Notes: a model not told the origin generated them from the sequence alone. A stretch of DNA of 64,000 nt from Sebastes aleutianus (GCA_916700875.1 CAKAKS010000183.1:35725-99724), one strand, 5' to 3'; positions 35,180 through 47,500 are shown, counted from the stretch's first letter. Made by a program: numbers and translations.

Positions 35180-36358
35180 TGCATGTGATGGTATGGTATA
35201 GAGTGGAATAAGGTGACTTTCAATCACAGCTTTTCATACCTAACAGGGTCTTTTCACAGCAGCCATTGTGACATAGCATCACAGGGTAAACACAGGTGTG
35301 CCACCAACCTATTTCAAACTTGTGAAAATGGCGAGAGAGAAAGCTGCAGCAGTTGACACAGATTGACACAGCGAACAATGAACTATACAAATTTAAGTTA
35401 TACATGTTTTTTTTCACTAAGTACCACTATACTGTAGTCGAACAGAAGCCGTTATTGATACAAATTTAATTAATTTATCCATCTGAATTATGACATTTTT
35501 GCTGATACGGCTGATCTACCGAGCTTTCGGTGAGTGCACAACAGCCGTGTGCGACACTACCCTGTCGAAATTCATGCACTACACAAATAAGTACATAGTG
35601 TGCACAGGGTATTACATGGAAGTGTACTAACTAAAGTATCTGATTTGAGTCTGTTTCTGCTGGTTGGTGCTGTGCAGGTAGCGTACAGTGGATTTATATC
35701 GGAGCTGCCTGCTGCTGTTGTTGGTGAGAGCAGTGAGACTGAACCAACACAGTTACGTTTAAACCAAAACAATGAGCTGAAAGACGCTACAATGCTTCTA
35801 AAAGCCTTTACACACCAGATGCGTTTTTTTGTAATTAATCGCACGTTAATATATTTTTTCAAACTATTGTTTGTGTAATAAGGTTGATTTGTTGTTGTTG
35901 TTTTTTTTAGTTTAATTTGCACCACGAATAAAGGCATCAACCAATCACTGTGCAGAACGGGTTTAGATGCGGCTATAGGATTATAAAAGTTTGAATTGAG
36001 ACGGCAAACTTTATTACTCCTTTCAACCTTGACAAAAGCAGCGCAGATCAGATTCACTCCTGTTATTACCTTTTACAATAAAAGCCCTAGAGATATAATA
36101 TATAATAATAATATTCACAGGCGAGTATTTCGCATTTTCGTGTTGTTTATTCATCACGCCTCCGGTGTGTGTGAGGCCTTTAGAGCTGAGTCAGGTTGTA
36201 AGTCTCTGTGGGTTCGTCTTTCACATTACTCATAGTCTGATATGATAATGATATAATGATATGAAAACATTGATTAGTGCAGCTTTAAAAAAAATACAAA
36301 TGGTCACGGAGGACATGGAAAAAGTAAACATGAGTTATCTGACAGTCATGGTGGGATG

Positions 36359-36406
<48 letters not shown>

Positions 36407-37290
36407 ATGTAGGTAAGTGAAACATAAGTAACAACAGAGAGAGAAAACTAATAAAAGCAGGTGTGATATCCTCTACTATGACTGAGCTCCTCTCTTGTAC
36501 GATGCTCTGTGCTATTACAGTCCAGTGGAGTTTCACAGCACTCAGGAGAGTGAGAGACAAAGACAGACAGACACACAGAGAGAGAGTATAGTGTGTGCAA
36601 GAAGAGTGGGACCGGCGCCAGCTCACCCCACCCTTACTGCTGCTGCCTGCAGAGTGAGGAGTGCTGCATTTCCTGAGGGCAATGCAGAGGACAAGGAAGA
36701 AGAAGAGGCTCACTTCTGTTAAGGTCACCATACAGCAAACACAGAGCCGGGCTGCAGACAACAGAGAAACTGAGAGGGACAGAGACAGATGGACAGCAGC
36801 ATTCAGCGTGATGCCTCTGCTGTCCAATGTTCTCCACAAATATTCAGCTTCACGCCATCACAGGACAGAAGTGGTAATGAATCATCTTCACACCCCAAAA
36901 AATTGCGCCCACTTCTTTCAGTTTCATCGCTCGACTGTTCTATGATTGGATGTGTTTGTTTGTTCGCTGTTTTAGGGTTCGACAGCTGCATGTATTTAAT
37001 ATAAAAAAAGACCTCCTCATGATGAGGTTTAATCATAATCACACTCTTACAAACAAGATGCTTTAGAGTATACTTGAAAATGTTATATTTTGAGTAAATG
37101 GATGGCAAAACCTTTACTCCGTATCTCAAATCTACTCTGAAGCAACTATTCTGATTACCAGCTTCTCAAATATGAGCTTTTCTTTGTCTTATGTGATTGT
37201 ACACTGATTATCTTTTGGTTTTAGACAAAACAAGCCGTTTGAAGATATGTCCCCTTGGGCTTTAGGATATCATGATGGACATATTTCACT
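35180..37290. other. Intergenic, microsatellites only
   Basis: A (GT)n run occupies 36361-36405. Low-complexity purine tracts surround 36550-36600 and 36680-36710. A fragment of the 'gacaaaacaag..tttgaagatat' repeat is at 37228-37300. The long minus-strand ORF near 36285-36839 is a product of the (GT)n tract. Confidence 0.5.
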
Positions 37291-37592
37291 ATTTTTTATG
37301 TAAGGGATAGTATACAGCGAGCCGGTCATTGTTGTGAAATAAACCCCGACAGTGTGATGCGGCACACGGACGCAAAGCATCGCCCTGAAGGGGTTTATTT
37401 CACAACAGTGACCCACTAGCTGAACATTATCCCGCTTATTACAAGGCTACTTAAGAAATCAATAATTTGACACAAAAGCAGTCCACCAGAGTCCGACATC
37501 AGGACTGCGCCCATAGCAACGGTCTGTTATACATAGTAATGGTCTGTTATAAAGAAATAACGGAGCGTAGAACGCTGTGATTGACCAATCAG
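37290..37592. mobile_element. Foldback element, copy 2
   Basis: Arms 37304-37346 and 37391-37433 are inverted complements with several mismatches. They carry the same arm sequence as copy 1 at 18162 (GGGATA.T.TACAGCGAGC), and the same right-hand sequence (tccgacatca, gcgcccatagcaacggtctg, gaacgctgtgattgaccaatcag). The loop differs: here CGGCACACGGACGC. Older than copy 1 judging by arm divergence. Confidence 0.8.
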
Positions 37593-37654
37593 AAACAAGT
37601 ATTCAACAAAGCCGTATACTAAAGCCCATTAATGACGTAATTGTTAGTTGCATC

Positions 37655-38390
37655 CCTAATAGAGAGCTGCAAGGATGACGTATTTTTGTAGGCCAACCAG
37701 GAAATTAGCATCGCACTGGTTCCCTCGACAAAAAGCCGATGAGATTTTTCCGTCCGGTTTTGGATTATTGCAGAAAATAAGCTCTGTGGCAAACACACGT
37801 TTATGATACTTACACGTTTGGTCATCAAGATAATCTTCACAAATAAACACCACTTTTATGATTTTTCACCCGATTCGATTGTTATCAGGCCATTAATTAG
37901 GCGTTATCGGTCACTATAAGTACATGTGAGCCATTATTGGCCTACTACACCTACTGTGTTTTAAAAGTGAAAGCGAAACTTAAAAGCAACACGTTGTAAA
38001 ACTGGATAAAACATTACGTTTTGAACACAAACAAAAAGGCTTCTTTAGATTTACGCAACAAAACCACTTAGTTTAGGGGAAAACATTTTGTTTTTGGCTT
38101 AAAATAACTAAGTTTCTAAAGTGAAAATGAAACTTACGGTTGTGACCACAAGGACAACTATACGTTGATGGTTTCACAGGGGATGTGAATCCCGGTCTCC
38201 TGGCTGAAAGCCTGGTGATTTGTGTCTCTGATATTGTGTTAACCACAGGCCTTGTTTCAGGCATCTAACTAAAAACCCATTCAAAAAACTCATTGACTTC
38301 CAGACGAGGGAAGCAGACGTGCTAAAATGCTACCTCAGTCTCATTTCTGGGTTTTAGGACTCATTCCTGGAGCACTCTATAACTTCATAA
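37655..38390. repeat. Dispersed repeat, copy 1 of a pair with 55180-56250
   Basis: The left part (gatgacgtatttttgtaggccaacc, ttttggattattgcagaaaataag, aacaccacttttatga) and right part (gtgttaaccacaggccttg, catctaactaaaaaccca, ttgacttccagacgaggga) both recur in order at 55188-55380 and 56111-56245. The middle differs: here it holds a segment of the 'acttagtt' family (38040-38225). Ends not defined. Confidence 0.7.
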
Positions 38391-38715
38391 TCCCACACTT
38401 AGCAGATGCACAACACCTTAGAGTCATGCTCTGATGGTTTTAAGCATGTGTCTGTGTGACTACAGGAGGAAGCAGCAGAGAGTGGAGGGGAGCTCTTCTT
38501 CAGGCCCCCGAGGTGTGTAACAACTCGAAGGGAATGACAGAGGTAAGCGGGCCTCCCCTGGGACAGCCGGATTAGTGTGTAACCATTACCTTAGCCCATT
38601 GAATCACTGCTAATGGCTTCAGTGAGAGGCTACTGTAGCACAGAGGACACGTTTAGATTGAGACCTCCAGTTCTGCAACAACACACAATGCAGCATATTT
38701 CTGCAGATGGTTTAA

Positions 38716-39351
38716 TTAAAGGGATAGTTCAACTGTTTTGAAGTGGGGTTGTATGAGGAACTTATCCATAGTCAGTGTATTACCTACAGTAGATGATGGT
38801 CGGCACGCCCCCAGTTTAGAGAAACAGACAAAAGTTATCGGCAGCGGAGTAAAGCAATGTACTGCTGTGGACGGGGGCAGCAGAAAAACATATTTTAGCA
38901 ACCTAAAAAAAATGTATATCTGTTTAAGTGTACGCTATATTTAGAATATTTTCCAACAGGGAATTGAACTGAAAGTGAAACGTATTTTTACTGTTTTTGT
39001 CATCTGAGCCTGCTGGCTTTGGAGAGAGCATAGTTTCAGTTCAGATCCCTGTCGGAAAGGAGAAGGAAAGTGCTGTCTGATGGCACGGTAAAGCGCTGAA
39101 AATATTCTAAATATAGCGTACACTTAAACAGATATAGATTTTTTTTAGGTGAGCCTTTCTTTTAGGTGGCTAAAATAAGTTTTTCTGCCGTCCCCGTCCA
39201 CAGCACTGTATTGCTTTGCTCCGGTGTTGGTACTCCTGTCTGTTTCTCCAAACTGGGGGCGTGTCGACTGTCATCTACTGTAAATAATACACTGACTGTG
39301 GATAAGTACCTCATGCAACCCCACTTCAAAACACCCGAACTATCCCTTTAA
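38716..39351. mobile_element. TTAA-flanked MITE with ~240-bp inverted repeats
   Basis: TTAA (38716-38719) precedes AGGGATAGTTC and GAACTATCCCT precedes TTAA (39348-39351). The inverted similarity runs on far inward: 'tttgaagtggggttg', 'cttatcca.agtcagtgtatta', 'cgcccccagttt', and as far as 'tatctgtttaagtgtacgctat', leaving only a short unpaired middle near 38960-39090. It is one near-complete palindrome. The piggyBac-like assignment from TTAA is inference. Confidence 0.88.
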
Positions 39352-39379
39352 TGTGCAGGTCCGTAGTGCAGATATACAC

Positions 39380-42300
39380 CCCCATCCCGAGCCAAAATGA
39401 GCATACACCAGCAGATCCTTAAAAATTTATTGAAGTTAATGTAAGATGAAATCATAAGTGATATAAGGAAAAATAAAAGAAATAACCCTTGCATAGATCA
39501 CAGACCATGCCTTTGTCATCATGTGACAAACTGAACACATTGTAGCATAATCCTTGGTAAACACAACATGACAATGACGGCTGGATTAGATAATAACACA
39601 ATCAGAGTTTGGTTTGCTTGTGGATGAAAAGAAGAGCAGAAACAGTCCTTTTTTTTAGCGCTTTGCTCCAAAACTTCCCTACAAGCAATTAAATGTGCAT
39701 TCTTGACAGGAAAGACAAACTCATCAGCCATCTAACACAAACACGGTCTTCTCAGCGATAATCCCAACATCCCAACATTTGATCCTGTTCAGTGCCTCCT
39801 CAGCAGGCAGAAAGCAGTCCCGACATCGACACCTTTAGCAAACAAGAATGCCTTAAAACCAAATGTAGTACAGAGGAGGGTGTGTGGCCCTGTTTAGACA
39901 TGATGGGCATGTTTCCAACAACACAGTATCACTACAGTCTAGACTGAGATAAGAACAAAATGTCACTTGAGGGAGCGTTTCAGTCCTAGAATAGAGATAA
40001 AGTTTGAGAAACTAGCCCTTTAATGTCCTTGCTCACATTCAGAGCCTATAGCGAGCACAACCTGAAGATCACACACGGACGCTGAGCACGGCTCGGACGC
40101 CCAACGCCGTCTTAGTGATGAGGTCAGCGCTAAGGTGCTTTTAAGGAATCCAGCAGAGGACAAGACAACTTCTGAACAGGGCCTTTCACAGGAAGCCTTG
40201 GTGCAGATGAAAGCAAGGGTTTCTTTTTTTAAATGATGCAACTGTATTATAGTTGATCCACAGTTTGAAAGGCAAAACTCATGCAGTCTTCCATAGACCA
40301 TGCAGTTTTTTGCGGTTAGTAGGTTTCTGTAGAGATACATTATGCAGTAGGTTCAGCAGTGGAGATTGGAACAAATGTGAACATGGTGTTTGAATGATTT
40401 TTTCTTCTTCTTAAAACCCAAAAAAAACAAACCATAAGTTGTTTTTTATAATAGTACACTTCTTGTCCATATCATTTAGTGTATAGCAATTGATCATAAT
40501 ACAGCAGTTTCATTATCATGGCTTGCCAGAGGAACATATTGTCTTTGATATTCCAGTATATGGCATGTTCTTCCTAAATCAGTCATGTTACAGTGCCACC
40601 AAAAAAAGAAAGAAAATAAAAACACATTGTTTTTCATACGTAATTGCAGTATATAGTGGTTACTTTTTCTCTATCTTATTGTAGCTAAATTGCATTTTGT
40701 TCTCGTGACATTTCATGTTTTTTCTTATAGTTTAATTAATTAATGTCATTTTTTTTTTGTAGATCTTCTCACTCGTGTTTGTTTGCAGAAGCATTAACAT
40801 CTAACAGTAAGCTAAACAAATGAATATGTAAAACAATTTAGGCACCTTCTCTGACATTCTCTCACACATCTGATCAGTCCGGTGAACTGACGATAGATCC
40901 TCTCTCTAAGTGCATTATGGGCTGTTCCTTTGGGACTGTGTTATACGTTCGACTGAACCCATCAGCAGCTTTTCGTTGCTGACTGCAAAACAACTCCAGT
41001 CCGACCTGGGTGGTTAATAGGGACCGCCACTATCACAACGCCTATATTTGGACTTTTCACGGGTTTCTCTCGGCCTCTACATTTGACCCCGCTGACCTTA
41101 CAAAATCACAGCACAGAGGGTAAGAGGTTGGTACATAAACAGCCCTGTTGTGAGTTATCTGTCAAGTGATTTCCGACATTCAAAATAGATTTTTTTTTTT
41201 TTTTTTTACAAAAAGCATCTAAGAAACAGTTTATCTGTTATTCTATTGCTGTTAAGAATGCATGTTTCTGTTGGGTAATTAAATGCATAGCACCATCCAT
41301 ACATGCCCTCACAGCGCTGCTAACGTGAGGGGTGTCATTTTGTTATTTTCTTCGTCTCACTTTCAGCCGTTTCCTGCAGGACATGTTAAACACGTCGCTG
41401 CTTTCAAGCATCAAGAAACTTGTGAACAAAGCGAACAATTTCCTGATAGCTGCATTAATGAGACTACTATAATTTCCTTGTATCTATATATAGCAATATA
41501 ATATATGGTGTTGGGTATTATTGATGTCCTTCTGTATGAGAAACCCTATACAAATTGAAGATCCCTGACACAAATGTGTATCTTTTTTTGCTCTCATGAT
41601 GAGTTGCAAGGCTCTGGATTTTTTACCTCGCCTGAGGCAGACACTCTTCAGCGGTACAGTACAAAGATCATCCAAATAAAATGACAAACAAGTGCCCTAA
41701 ACTAACCAAGCAGTCACCAATAACAAAAACAAGAAATGGAAAAAGTCTTGTCGAAAGTAACATGTGATGGTACCACCAAGACAACAATGGTAGTCCTGTA
41801 CTAGCACCACAAAGAATAGCCATTGCACCAACAGAAACAACTATGTGACATTCAAGTAGCATTGCAGTGGAGCTCTTTTTTTTTTGTCAGGAGAGTGCTA
41901 AATAATAATAAAAAAGAGCGTACAGTACATTAGAAAATCTTACTATTATTTGGGTGAATTCATCTCAAAACTGAGTGATGTACAGTAGCTGGAGATTTTC
42001 AAGTAGTCGTTACACTTTGTCCAAATCTATCTGCAGTTAGTCTGTCTGGAGAAACAATGCACTACGTGTGAGCAAGCACAGTGAAAAAAAAATCTCACTG
42101 GCAAAAAAAAAAAAGGGTTCAGGCAACAGAACAAAATGATTGTGCAAAAAGACGGGCTGCATCATAATGCCCAAGGATTGCAGGGTTTAAAAACTATAAC
42201 AAACCACCGTCTTGTACATGAAACACATTCAGGTGACACAACAGTAACTTTAGATACCATCGTTTCAAAGAAAACCAACATATAAAAACAGTCAATCTTC

Positions 42301-44253
42301 TACAAACTCCCTACATGTGGATGTTCTGATTGTGCGTAGCTTTAAGTGAACAAAAGGAGCGGGACTGTGGTACACTATTCATCCTAAGTGCTTGTGTAAA
42401 GGCTATGCTGTGGGACTCTCACATTCAATGTTGCATGACTGCAGTTTTACACTTAAGGTTCCATTTTGCATTATGGTATAGGAAGCCCTGCATTGAAGCT
42501 TGCAGCTCTGCAGCAAGTTTGCAATGACCTCGCTGAGGTAGAGACCCTGAAAGGATGCATGGTGCACGAACATAAAAAACAACAGACATAAATAAAACAT
42601 GTTTAAAACCTATATGGATATTCCCTTTTGAGTTGGATTGGTAAACATGCAGAGTACAATACATCGCTGCTTAAGGGCATAATTAAGTGCATGACGGCAT
42701 GAAAACTGGGTTGTGCATAACAGCCATGGATCATCTTTTTTTTTTTGTTTTTGACCACAATCACCTGCTGTTTCAACCTTGCTCATCTTTAACATCATAA
42801 CGTATCAACACCAGAGCAGAAGGTCAACCAGCTCTGCTCAACCTCACAAATCCAATTGTACACAGAGGCACTTTCACTGGTCCTGTTGGTGAAAGGGATA
42901 AAGGCACTAGCAACTAATGTCAGAATAATTCTCTGTAATATGAAGTGAATTTTGGTATCGATCCTTTTGTTTTAGTGGATTCCAAACCAATACGTACTCA
43001 AATTGGACGTGGAAATGGAAGCATGACTAATGATATGTTAACTTTTCTTGTTCAAAGAAGGTCCATGCACTGCACTATTGATACTGTAATTGGTGCTTAT
43101 TATAATTATATGCATTTTCGATAATATTTATTCAGTTTCTTTGACTACTTTTAAATTGCATCCTCAAGGTGGGTTTGGATATATTTGATCGCAATTCGGA
43201 AAACATCCAGAATTTGATTTCCTTAGCTTCCCTGACAATAGGGCACTGCAGGGTGCCTGAATTGCAACAAGCTGAATACTCATGTCATGCATTAAATATA
43301 CCAGGATACAAAAGTACCTTAGTCGATAGACCATAATGCAGGTTACTTTTTTCATGCTATGATCTCATTTTATGTACTGTTCCCTTAAGATTTAACATTC
43401 AATTTCTATACTTCTAAATGATTAGCATTTCAAATTAAAAACTCATCCAGTGCACTTGTATGAAAACAGATGAGAAGGAGGGGCAAGGGATGGAGGCAGG
43501 TATCCAAAAAGAACATCCTTTCCATTACGTGAGATATGTGTCTCGTGCATGCCGATATCAAAATGGAAAGTCTCTAATCATGCTCGTGTGAAGCTCACTT
43601 TAACATTGTGCTGTGTTGCGTCTAAAGGGCATGGCATTGAATCACTTGGTGATATCACAATTACAGCATCTGCTGAAAAAACAGCAGCATTGCGGATGTC
43701 CGTGAAAGCGAGTAGATCACCATCTGTTTACATCCAAACAAGAGAGATCAGTCTTCCTCCTATAAGGTGCTTTGCTGAATAGTAGATATCCTTTGTAGGG
43801 AGAGAGAGGAGAGAGGAAGAGGAGGAGGAGGAGGGAGCGGAGGGGGTCACCTAACTTCTTGGCGCTTACCACTTGGCTGCAGGTGCTTGCATGTCTCTGC
43901 AGACTTTTCTGGTGCATTGTGCAACTTGCTGAAATGTTATCTGTACTCCATGCATAAGATTTTAAGTATCACGCGGTCGTCTGATAGGACAGTGTGTGCT
44001 CGGCGTCCTCCGTGTATATGCGTAATGTTTTTCTTTTGGATGTACCTATATATTTGTAGGATCAGAAGAATTAATTATTCTATCTACCTGTCATATACTC
44101 TAAGAGCTTTGATTTCCTTTCTATATAGCTGAGCGTAGTTGTAGGCCTAATGCCATATAGAGCGCTTTGGGGAGGTAAATGAAGCATTCCTAACTGATGG
44201 TCTACTCCACATATGACAGTCCCATAGAGATCCCAAAGTTATCTAACTGGTGT
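39380..44253 (-). other. kcna1: Probable long 3' untranslated region of kcna1
   Basis: Directly downstream of the kcna1 stop, 4.9 kb is free of the transposons that crowd neighbouring regions and is AT-rich without coding signal. A minus-strand AATAAA at 39426-39431 is followed by a GT-rich stretch (ctggtgtatgct, gggggtgtat) in the transcribed direction. Mammalian Kcna1 also has a multi-kilobase 3'UTR. The extent is inference; other AATAAA words occur earlier. Confidence 0.45.
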
Positions 44254-45729
44254 CTAAACATCTGTAAGCAGCTTGCTTTTATTTACACAGTTTTGGTTGG
44301 CTATAGTGCAATTGCCAGTTCTGAGGTTTGCCTCCCTAAAGTTGTCGATGCTATTGTTTATGTCTCCATCGATCTCCATGTACTCTGACTTGCTGACGGT
44401 GGACGAGCTACGGCGGCTGGAGTTGGTTTCGGAGGGGATGTTGGGGTTGCTGACGTTGAGCAGCTGCGCCTGCTCTTCTCCCTCGGTCTCCCTGTGGTAG
44501 AAGTAGTTGAAGTTGGACACAATGACAGGCACTGGGAGCGCAATTGTCAACACTCCGGCGATGGCGCACAGAGATCCTACGATCTTGCCTCCTATAGTGA
44601 CGGGGACCATGTCCCCATAGCCCACAGTTGTCATAGACACAACGGCCCACCAAAATGCATCCGGGATGCTGCCAAAGTAGGATCCTTGCTCCTCTGCCTC
44701 GGCAAAGTAGACAGCGCTGGAGAACAAGATGACTCCAATGAACAGAAAGAAGATCAGCAATCCGAGCTCTCGCATGCTGGCCTTGAGGGTCTGCCCCAAA
44801 ATCTGCAGTCCTTTGGAGTGTCGTGACAGCTTGAAGATCCTGAACACCCTGACCAGACGAATCACCCTGAGTATGGCCAGAGATGTTGCCTGCTCCCCCA
44901 CTCCCTCTTTCTCCGGGTCTTCGGCCAGCTCGGTGCCGAGCGTGATGAAGTAAGGGATGATAGCCACGATGTCGATCATGTTCATCATGTTCTTGAAGAA
45001 GGCCGGTTTGCTCGGGCACGCCAGAAAGCGTACAATCAACTCAAAGGAGAACCAGATTATACAGAGTGTCTCAATGACGAAGAAGGGGTCAGTGAGGATA
45101 TTTGGCTTATAATAAATAGTAGTGTTCCCAAATGGAATCATTCGACCCCTTGGGTCCTCTTTCAGCTGTGGTAAAGTCTCTAAACAAAATATGACTATTG
45201 AAATCAGGATTACCATCACAGACACTATGGCGATCCCTCTCGCAGTGCCTGAGCTCTCCGGGTGCTCGAAGAGGAGCCAAATTTGACGCTGGAACTCCTT
45301 CTCAGGTAAAGGACGCTCCTCCTCCCTGATGAAACCCTCGTCCTCGCGAAACTTCTCCATCGCATCCACTCCCAGCTCGTAAAACTTGATCTCTTCTGAG
45401 AACATATCCAAAGGGACGTTCACTGGTCTTCTCAGCCGACCCCCAGACTGGTAGTAGTAGAGGATGGCGTCGAAGCTGGGGCGGTTTCTGTCAAAGAAGT
45501 ACTCATTTCTCAGGGGGTCAAAGTACCGCATCCGTTTTTTGGGGTTGCCGAGCAACGTCTCTGGGAACTGGGAGAGAGTTTTCAACTGCGTCTCGAACCG
45601 GAGACCGGCTATGTTGATGACCACCCTCTCGCAGCATTCGTGGTCCGTCTGGTCCGGGGGGTAGGTGTCCTGAGGGTGGCCCGGGACAGCCGAGGTGTCG
45701 TCCATGTTATCTCCTGCTACCACGGTCAT
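44254..45729 (-). CDS. kcna1: Kv1.1 voltage-gated potassium channel alpha subunit (491 aa, single exon)
   Basis: An uninterrupted 491-residue Shaker-type channel. T1 tetramerisation domain about 34-130 (RFETQLKTL, NEYFFDRNRPSFDAILYYY). S1 about 165-186, S2 216-239, S3 249-270, S4 286-304 with regularly spaced Arg (RVIRLVRVFRIFKLSRH), S5 319-343. Pore helix and filter TTVGYGD at 367-373; S6 about 383-412 with the PVP bend. The tail NCVNKSKLLTDV matches Kv1.1 and ends in a class I PDZ ligand. N202 in FGNTT is the usual S1-S2 glycosylation site. Residue 375, after GYGDM, is Val (codon 44605-44607) where mammalian Kv1.1 has Tyr. Codon 396 (44542-44544) is ATT, the codon recoded by A-to-I editing in mammalian Kv1.1. 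The start has A at -3. Which teleost duplicate (1a or 1b) cannot be told here. Confidence 0.96.
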   Translation of the reverse strand: MTVVAGDNMDDTSAVPGHPQDTYPPDQTDHECCERVVINIAGLRFETQLKTLSQFPETLLGNPKKRMRYFDPLRNEYFFDRNRPSFDAILYYYQSGGRLRRPVNVPLDMFSEEIKFYELGVDAMEKFREDEGFIREEERPLPEKEFQRQIWLLFEHPESSGTARGIAIVSVMVILISIVIFCLETLPQLKEDPRGRMIPFGNTTIYYKPNILTDPFFVIETLCIIWFSFELIVRFLACPSKPAFFKNMMNMIDIVAIIPYFITLGTELAEDPEKEGVGEQATSLAILRVIRLVRVFRIFKLSRHSKGLQILGQTLKASMRELGLLIFFLFIGVILFSSAVYFAEAEEQGSYFGSIPDAFWWAVVSMTTVGYGDMVPVTIGGKIVGSLCAIAGVLTIALPVPVIVSNFNYFYHRETEGEEQAQLLNVSNPNIPSETNSSRRSSSTVSKSEYMEIDGDINNSIDNFREANLRTGNCTIANQNCVNKSKLLTDV

Positions 45730-47500
45730 TTTGGGAGGAGGAGGAGGTGGAGGGGGAAGAGGAGGAGGAGTTGTGTTGGGTTAGTCTGACTGAGCAGGCA
45801 TTCAGGTTCGGGAGCAAATTTTCCACTCCTCAGCTTCCCACACCCCTTAAATTGTTGGAGACGTCCCCAGATGCGAGGGGGCTGGTTGGCTGCTTTGCCT
45901 CAGTGCGGCTCCACTGCGGTTCTCGCTGACTTGACCATCGCTGCTCTCCGGTGCATCTGCTGCTGTTGTTACTGCTGCCTCTGTCACCCAGAGAGAGAGA
46001 TAGGGAGGGAGAGAGAGAGAGAGAGAGAGAGAGAAGAAATAATGGGATCAAACAGCCAAGATATTTGCTGGCTCAGCATTTTTTGCAGTTTTATTTATTT
46101 ATTTATGTACTTCTCTCAACCTGCAATTAGTGCAGTCTTCCAGTAGTAAAGGTAAAGACACTACACCGAGGAGGAATCTCTATGAAAATTCTCTAATATA
46201 GACATTTATAACCCTTTCTGTACTGTAGTAGTCGTGATTATATGATGAGCTTGCATTATTTTCTACATTCCTATAGTTGACTCTTTTTAATCCTGTTTCT
46301 CTGATAAAACTCTTGATATTTCTGTACAGTTTAGTTTTACATACAAAATGCTGTTGGTTTTATGTCTTTAAAGGCAGTGATTTATCCTGTATGCCACTCT
46401 CTAACCAGCCCTGAATTATGATGTGACGCATAACATCTGATTTACTGACATTATACACCAGCTGATGTATCACTACATGCATATACAGCCTTCAGGCCCA
46501 CTATATAAAAGATGCAAAAGATGCATAAAATACATCTGCAAGATAAAAAAAACAACACAGTAGTTTGTCTGGTATCTTCAGCAGCTGTCTACAGAGAGAG
46601 AATAACAAGCCCATATCATTACTGTACGAGTCAGCAGTTTTTGCAGGCTTACCGTGGGCTGATCTTGAAAGGTCTTGAATGCGTCTTATCCTCGAGGAAA
46701 AGCATCCAACAGCAGGGCAGCAGTGGGTGTCATGTGGCAACTTTACATTGCACCTATACCAAGAAAGAAAAAAAAAAAAAAAAGCCTATACTGTGCTCAT
46801 CGCCATCCTCCACAAAGATGAGATTAAAAAAGCAGATGGAAATCAGGTGAGTCTATAATGATGGAAAGCCTGAGATGATGGAGAGAGAAAGCTGCAGCGT
46901 CGCTATAGCTGCTGCTGGCACGGTGGTGTGGTGGTGTGGACAGCTCACTGGATACCGCAGGAGCAGATCTTGTGCTGCAAATTCAGGGGGGGAGAGATAC
47001 ATTAAGGGGCAATAAGCGAGCCCTTGACATTTCCAGACATCACTGCATCAGCAAAAAAAATCTGCTGCGAGGAGGACAAGATGACGAGCAGAATGTAGAA
47101 TGTAGAATGCAGAATGTAGAATGTGTTGTAGCGAAAAAATGAATCAAAACAGATTTGAGTTGAGTGTGCAGCAGCAGCAGCAGCAGCAGCAGAGAGGTCC
47201 GGATGTTTCTCCACAATGTCAAGCAAGTTTTTGCTGTGCATTTTTACATGCAAGTGCAGGGGAGGTGAGGAGGAGATGGGATGGAGAGGAGGGAGGAGGA
47301 GGGAGGAGGAGGAGTTGGAGGGTTTCGACGCAATGCAGACCGGCTCTCTACTAAAGCACGCCGCCAGAAGTTCTCCACACACCACAAAAACAAGAGAGAG
47401 CGCTTGTGTGCCAGCTCTGGCGCAATCCGACTGCAAAGGGAAAGGACAGTTTGTAACAAAAAAACTCTCTAAATCCAACAAACTGCATGGGGCAACATTT
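45730..47500 (-). other. kcna1: Upstream region of kcna1
   Basis: The presumed 5'UTR/promoter area. It has long polypurine/polypyrimidine tracts: (GGA)n at 45730-45770 and (GA)n at 45991-46034. It also has a (CAG)8 run at 47168-47191 and a GGA-rich tract at 47255-47320. No TATA box, initiator or first exon could be fixed by eye. ORFs here arise from the simple repeats. Confidence 0.4.

Noticed and set aside
35572..36057. Minus-strand ORF of 161 codons
   Set aside because: Composition and content look random; no motif and no neighbouring exons in phase.
36285..36839. Minus-strand ORF of 184 codons
   Set aside because: Driven by the (GT)n microsatellite (a Thr-His run) and low-complexity purine tracts; no domain or splice context.
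44408..45019. Second ORF of about 200 codons within kcna1
   Set aside because: Out-of-frame shadow of the highly conserved kcna1 coding sequence on the same strand.
47002..47481. Minus-strand ORF of 159 codons upstream of kcna1
   Set aside because: Contains an Ala/Leu run from the CAG repeat and translated GGA tracts; no family features.
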